A model generated the notes under the pieces. The model made no database searches. It had not been told where the DNA came from and saw only the letters and a program-made list of their open reading frames with translations. Below are positions 61,201-64,000 of a stretch of DNA of 64,000 bases, one piece after another. The translations under genes were made by a program, and so were the position numbers. Source of the stretch: Petrosia ficiformis (lineage: Eukaryota; Porifera; Demospongiae; Haplosclerida; Petrosiidae); assembly GCA_947044365.1 (NCBI GenBank), contig OX345636.1:31816966-31880965 (forward strand). Direction: 5' to 3'. Position 1 is the stretch's first letter. Every line of letters begins with the position of its first letter.

Positions 61201-64000
61201 GTCTGTTTTCTAGGGTCTAGGCTATAGGTTCTAGTGTCTAATGTCTACCTTCTTCGTCTAAGTTCTATAGTCTATAGTCTAGTTTTTTTGGTCTAGTGTC
61301 TAGTGTCTAGGAACTAGTGTTTAGGGTCAAGGTTCTGTGGTCTAGGGTCTAAAGTCTATGCTCTACGGTCTGTGTTCACGGTCTACGGTCTATGGTCTAG
61401 GAACTGGGGTGTAGTATCTAGGGTCCTGTGTCTATGGTCTAGGTTCTATGTTCTAGGGTCTAGGGTCTAGTGTCTAGGGTCTAGGGTCTATGGTGTAGGG
61501 TATACCGTCTAGGTCTAGTGTCTCCTCTCTATGGTCTATTTATTAAGGTATGCGGTCTAGGGTCTAGGGTCTAGTGTCTAGGTTATACGGTCTATGGTAA
61601 GGGGTCTTGTGTAGGGTCTACCGTATATGTCTATGGTCTGGTATGCATGGTCTATTATCTAGTGTCTAGGTTCTAGTTTCTAGGGTCTATGGTCTACCGT
61701 CTAGGTCTAGTGTCTATAGTCTATTGTCAGTTTTCTAGGGTCTAGCTTCTAGTGTCTACTCTCTAAAGTGTAGTTTCTAGTGTCTAGGTGTTTGTTTCTA
61801 GGGTCTTTGGTGTAGGGTGTTGTTTCTATGATCTTGAATCTAAGAGTGTCTATTGTCAAGGGACTATTATCTAGGGTCTACCGTCTAGGTTTAGGGTCTA
61901 GGGTCTATTGTCTAGGATCTAGAGTCTAGGGTCTAGTGTCTAGGGTCTAGTGTCTAGCGTCCACCATCTATATCTAGGATCTAGGGTCTAATGTCTAGGG
62001 TCTAGTGCCTAGGGTCTAGGGTCTAGTGTCTAGGTTCTAGTTTCTAATGTTTTTGGTTTAGTTTCTTGGGTCTAGTGTCAACCGTCTATGTCTAGGGTAT
62101 AGTATATAGGGTTTATTTTTTGGCTCTAGGGTCTAGGGTCTAGGGTCTAGGATCTAGTGTCTATGCTCTAGGGTCTAGGGTCTAGTCTCTAGGGCTTAGG
62201 GTCTAGTGTCTAGGTTCTAGGTTCTAGAAGATAGTGTCTAGTGTCTCAGGTCTATGGTCTATGGTCTATGTTCTAATGTGTATGGTTTAAGGTCAGGGGT
62301 GTATGGTCTATGGTATATGGTCTACTGTGTAGTGTCTAGGTTGTACGGTCTAAGGTCTATGGTCTATTGTCAAATTTCTACCGTCTAGGTCTAGGGTCTA
62401 TAATCTATGGTCTATTTTATAGGCTCTAAGATCTCTGCTCCAGGCTCTAAAGTCTAGGTTCTAGGGTCTATGATAAACGGTCTAGTTTTTAGTGTCTACC
62501 ATCTAGGTCTCTGATCTAGTATTTAGGGTCTATTTTCTAGGGTCTAGTGTCTAATATTTAGGGTCTAGGGTGTACGTATAGTTTTAGTCTATGGTTTATT
62601 TTCTAGGGTCTATTGTCTAGTGTCTAGGGTCTAACATCTAGTGTCTAAGGTCTAGCGTCTAGGATCTAGGGTCTAGGGTCTAAGAAGTAAGATCTAGTTT
62701 CTAGGATCTAGAGTCTAGTTTCTAGTGTCTACCATCAAGGTCTAAGGTTTAAAGTCTATCGTCTGTTTACTACGGTCTAGAGTCTAAGTCTAGGGTCTCG
62801 GTTCTATGTTCTAGGGTTTATGGTAAAGGGTGTAATTTATAGGGTCTACTGTTTAGTTCTAGTGTCTAGTATCTAGGATCTATTTTCTATGGTCTAGGGT
62901 CTAGTGTCTAGGGTATAGGCTCTAGGGTTTAATGTCTAGGCTCTAGGGTGAAGGTTCTAGGGTTTAGGTTCTAGGGTGTATGGTAAAGGTTGTAGTTTAT
63001 ATGGTTTATCATCTAGGTCTAGGGTCTCTTATCTAGGGTCTAGAGCCTAGGGTCTAGTATCTAGGGTCTAAGTTCTATGGTCCAGGCTCTATGGTCTAGT
63101 GTCTAAATTGTAGGGTATGTTCTCTTGGGTCTAGGGTCTTAATTTATGGGCTAGGGTCTGTGGTCTACGGTCTATTGTCTGTGGTCTATGAACTGGTTGT
63201 AGGGTCTAGGCTCTAGTGTCTATGGTCTAGGGTCTATGGTCTAAGGTCTAGGGTGTAAGGTCTGCGGTCTAATATCTATTGTCTAGTGTCTAGGGTCTAG
63301 GGTCTAGGGTCTAGGGTCTAGGATCTCGGGTCTATTGTTTAGAGTCTAGTGTTTAGGGTCTTCTATCTAAGGTCTAGTGTCTATGGTCTAGGATCTGCCA
63401 TCTAGGTCTAGGGTCTATTTTCTTGTGTCTACGGTCTAGGTTCTACCGTCTAGGTCTAGGGTTTAAGGTCTAGTGTCTAGGTTCTAGGGTCTAGGGTCTA
63501 GAGTCTAGAGTCTAGGGTCTAGGATCTATTGATTAGGGTATATTGTCTAGGGTCTCCTATCTAGGGTCGAGGGTCTAGGGTCTAGGCTCTAGAGTCTATG
63601 GTCTAAGGTCTAGGGATTAGTGTGTATGGTCTAGGGTCTAGTGTCAATTGTCTAGGTTCTAGGGAATAGTGTCTATAGTCTAGGGTCTACGGTCTATGGT
63701 CTAGTGTATACTGTCTAGGTCTTGGGTCTGTACTCTACAGTCTATATTCTATGGTCTATGGTCTAGTATGTAGGGATTTTGGTCTAGTTTCTTGAGTCTA
63801 GGGTCTACCGTCTAGGTCTAAGCTATAGTATGTAGGGTTTATTTTTCTGCTCCAGGCTCTAGGGTCTAGGGTGCCTTATCTAGGGTCTAGGGTCAAGAGT
63901 CTATGCTCTAGGTTCTAGGGTATAAGGTCTATGGTTTAAGATTAGGGTCTAGGATTTAAGATCTAGAGTCTATGGTCTAGTGTCTAGTGTCCAGGATTTA
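49220..64000. repeat. 7-bp satellite block 6, TCTAGGG orientation, runs off the window
   Basis: Degenerate TCTAGGG units to the last base. Sequence at about 49.23-51.05 kb recurs at about 59.1-60.95 kb (for example ACGTTATACGGTCTATGG near 49450 and 59268). The phrase AATTTATTGGC plus GCTAGTGTCTGGGG (or CTCTAG) occurs near 52129, 54344 and 57509, giving two further nested duplications of about 2.2 and 3.2 kb. Words near 63.07-63.24 kb are the reverse complement of 42.00-42.13 kb. No gene was noticed. Confidence 0.94.

Noticed and set aside
7322..64000. A CRISPR array
   Set aside because: Repeats are contiguous short units without regular unique spacers, and the region is eukaryotic in character.
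16210..64000. A true chromosome-end telomere
   Set aside because: Units are highly degenerate, switch strand repeatedly and contain a nested transposon; a functional telomere tract would be uniform and of one orientation.

Overview
The window looks like nuclear DNA of an AT-rich animal genome. Its only convincing protein-coding gene is split by very short introns (67 and 53 bp) with GT-AG borders. Several small hAT-type elements have clean 8-bp target duplications. Very short introns, AT-rich unique DNA and abundant MITEs would fit a sponge-like invertebrate, but nothing here proves the taxon. There is no sign of prokaryotic gene organisation.

Layout. 1-7,320 is unique, AT-rich sequence. It holds a four-copy ~150-bp repeat (452-1040), a short minus-strand reading frame that may be a first exon (1182-1346), two hAT-like MITEs (1422-1717 and 1876-2182), a four-exon plus-strand gene (2284-3720) and a diverged ~200-bp repeat family (about 5340-6450). 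From 7,322 to the end the sequence is almost entirely tandem repeat: ATCC-type tetranucleotides (7322-8060), a 9-bp TCTATCCTG satellite with a 1,641-bp near-exact duplication (8061-12070), TCTA/TCTG simple repeats interrupted by a SINE-like scrap (12071-12795), a 21-bp satellite (12796-16209), and a degenerate 7-bp satellite TCTAGGG/CCCTAGA (16210-64000). The 7-bp array flips strand at about 16,730, 21,468, 21,940, 31,135 and 49,220. It carries multi-kilobase higher-order duplications whose landmark phrases occur in both orientations.

The 7-bp array is broken once by a 3.66-kb island (25938-29595) with the marks of a DNA transposon: imperfect terminal inverted repeats, TAA on both sides, and subterminal tandem repeats carrying CAGGAAAT in opposite orientations at the two ends. 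It contains two further MITEs and decayed minus-strand coding sequence. Read by eye, the decayed 3' part (26579-26772) is a broken relative of the last exon of the intact gene at 2284-3720: both show HPxPW, then MFN-x-x-D-x-Y, then STR, then P-x-WA near the stop. This suggests the intact gene belongs to a transposon-associated or transposon-derived family.

The long open frames across 7.3-15.7 kb are by-products of repeat units whose lengths are multiples of three or lack stops. The 7-bp array is closed in all six frames because CTAG carries TAG on both strands. I do not annotate genes in either.
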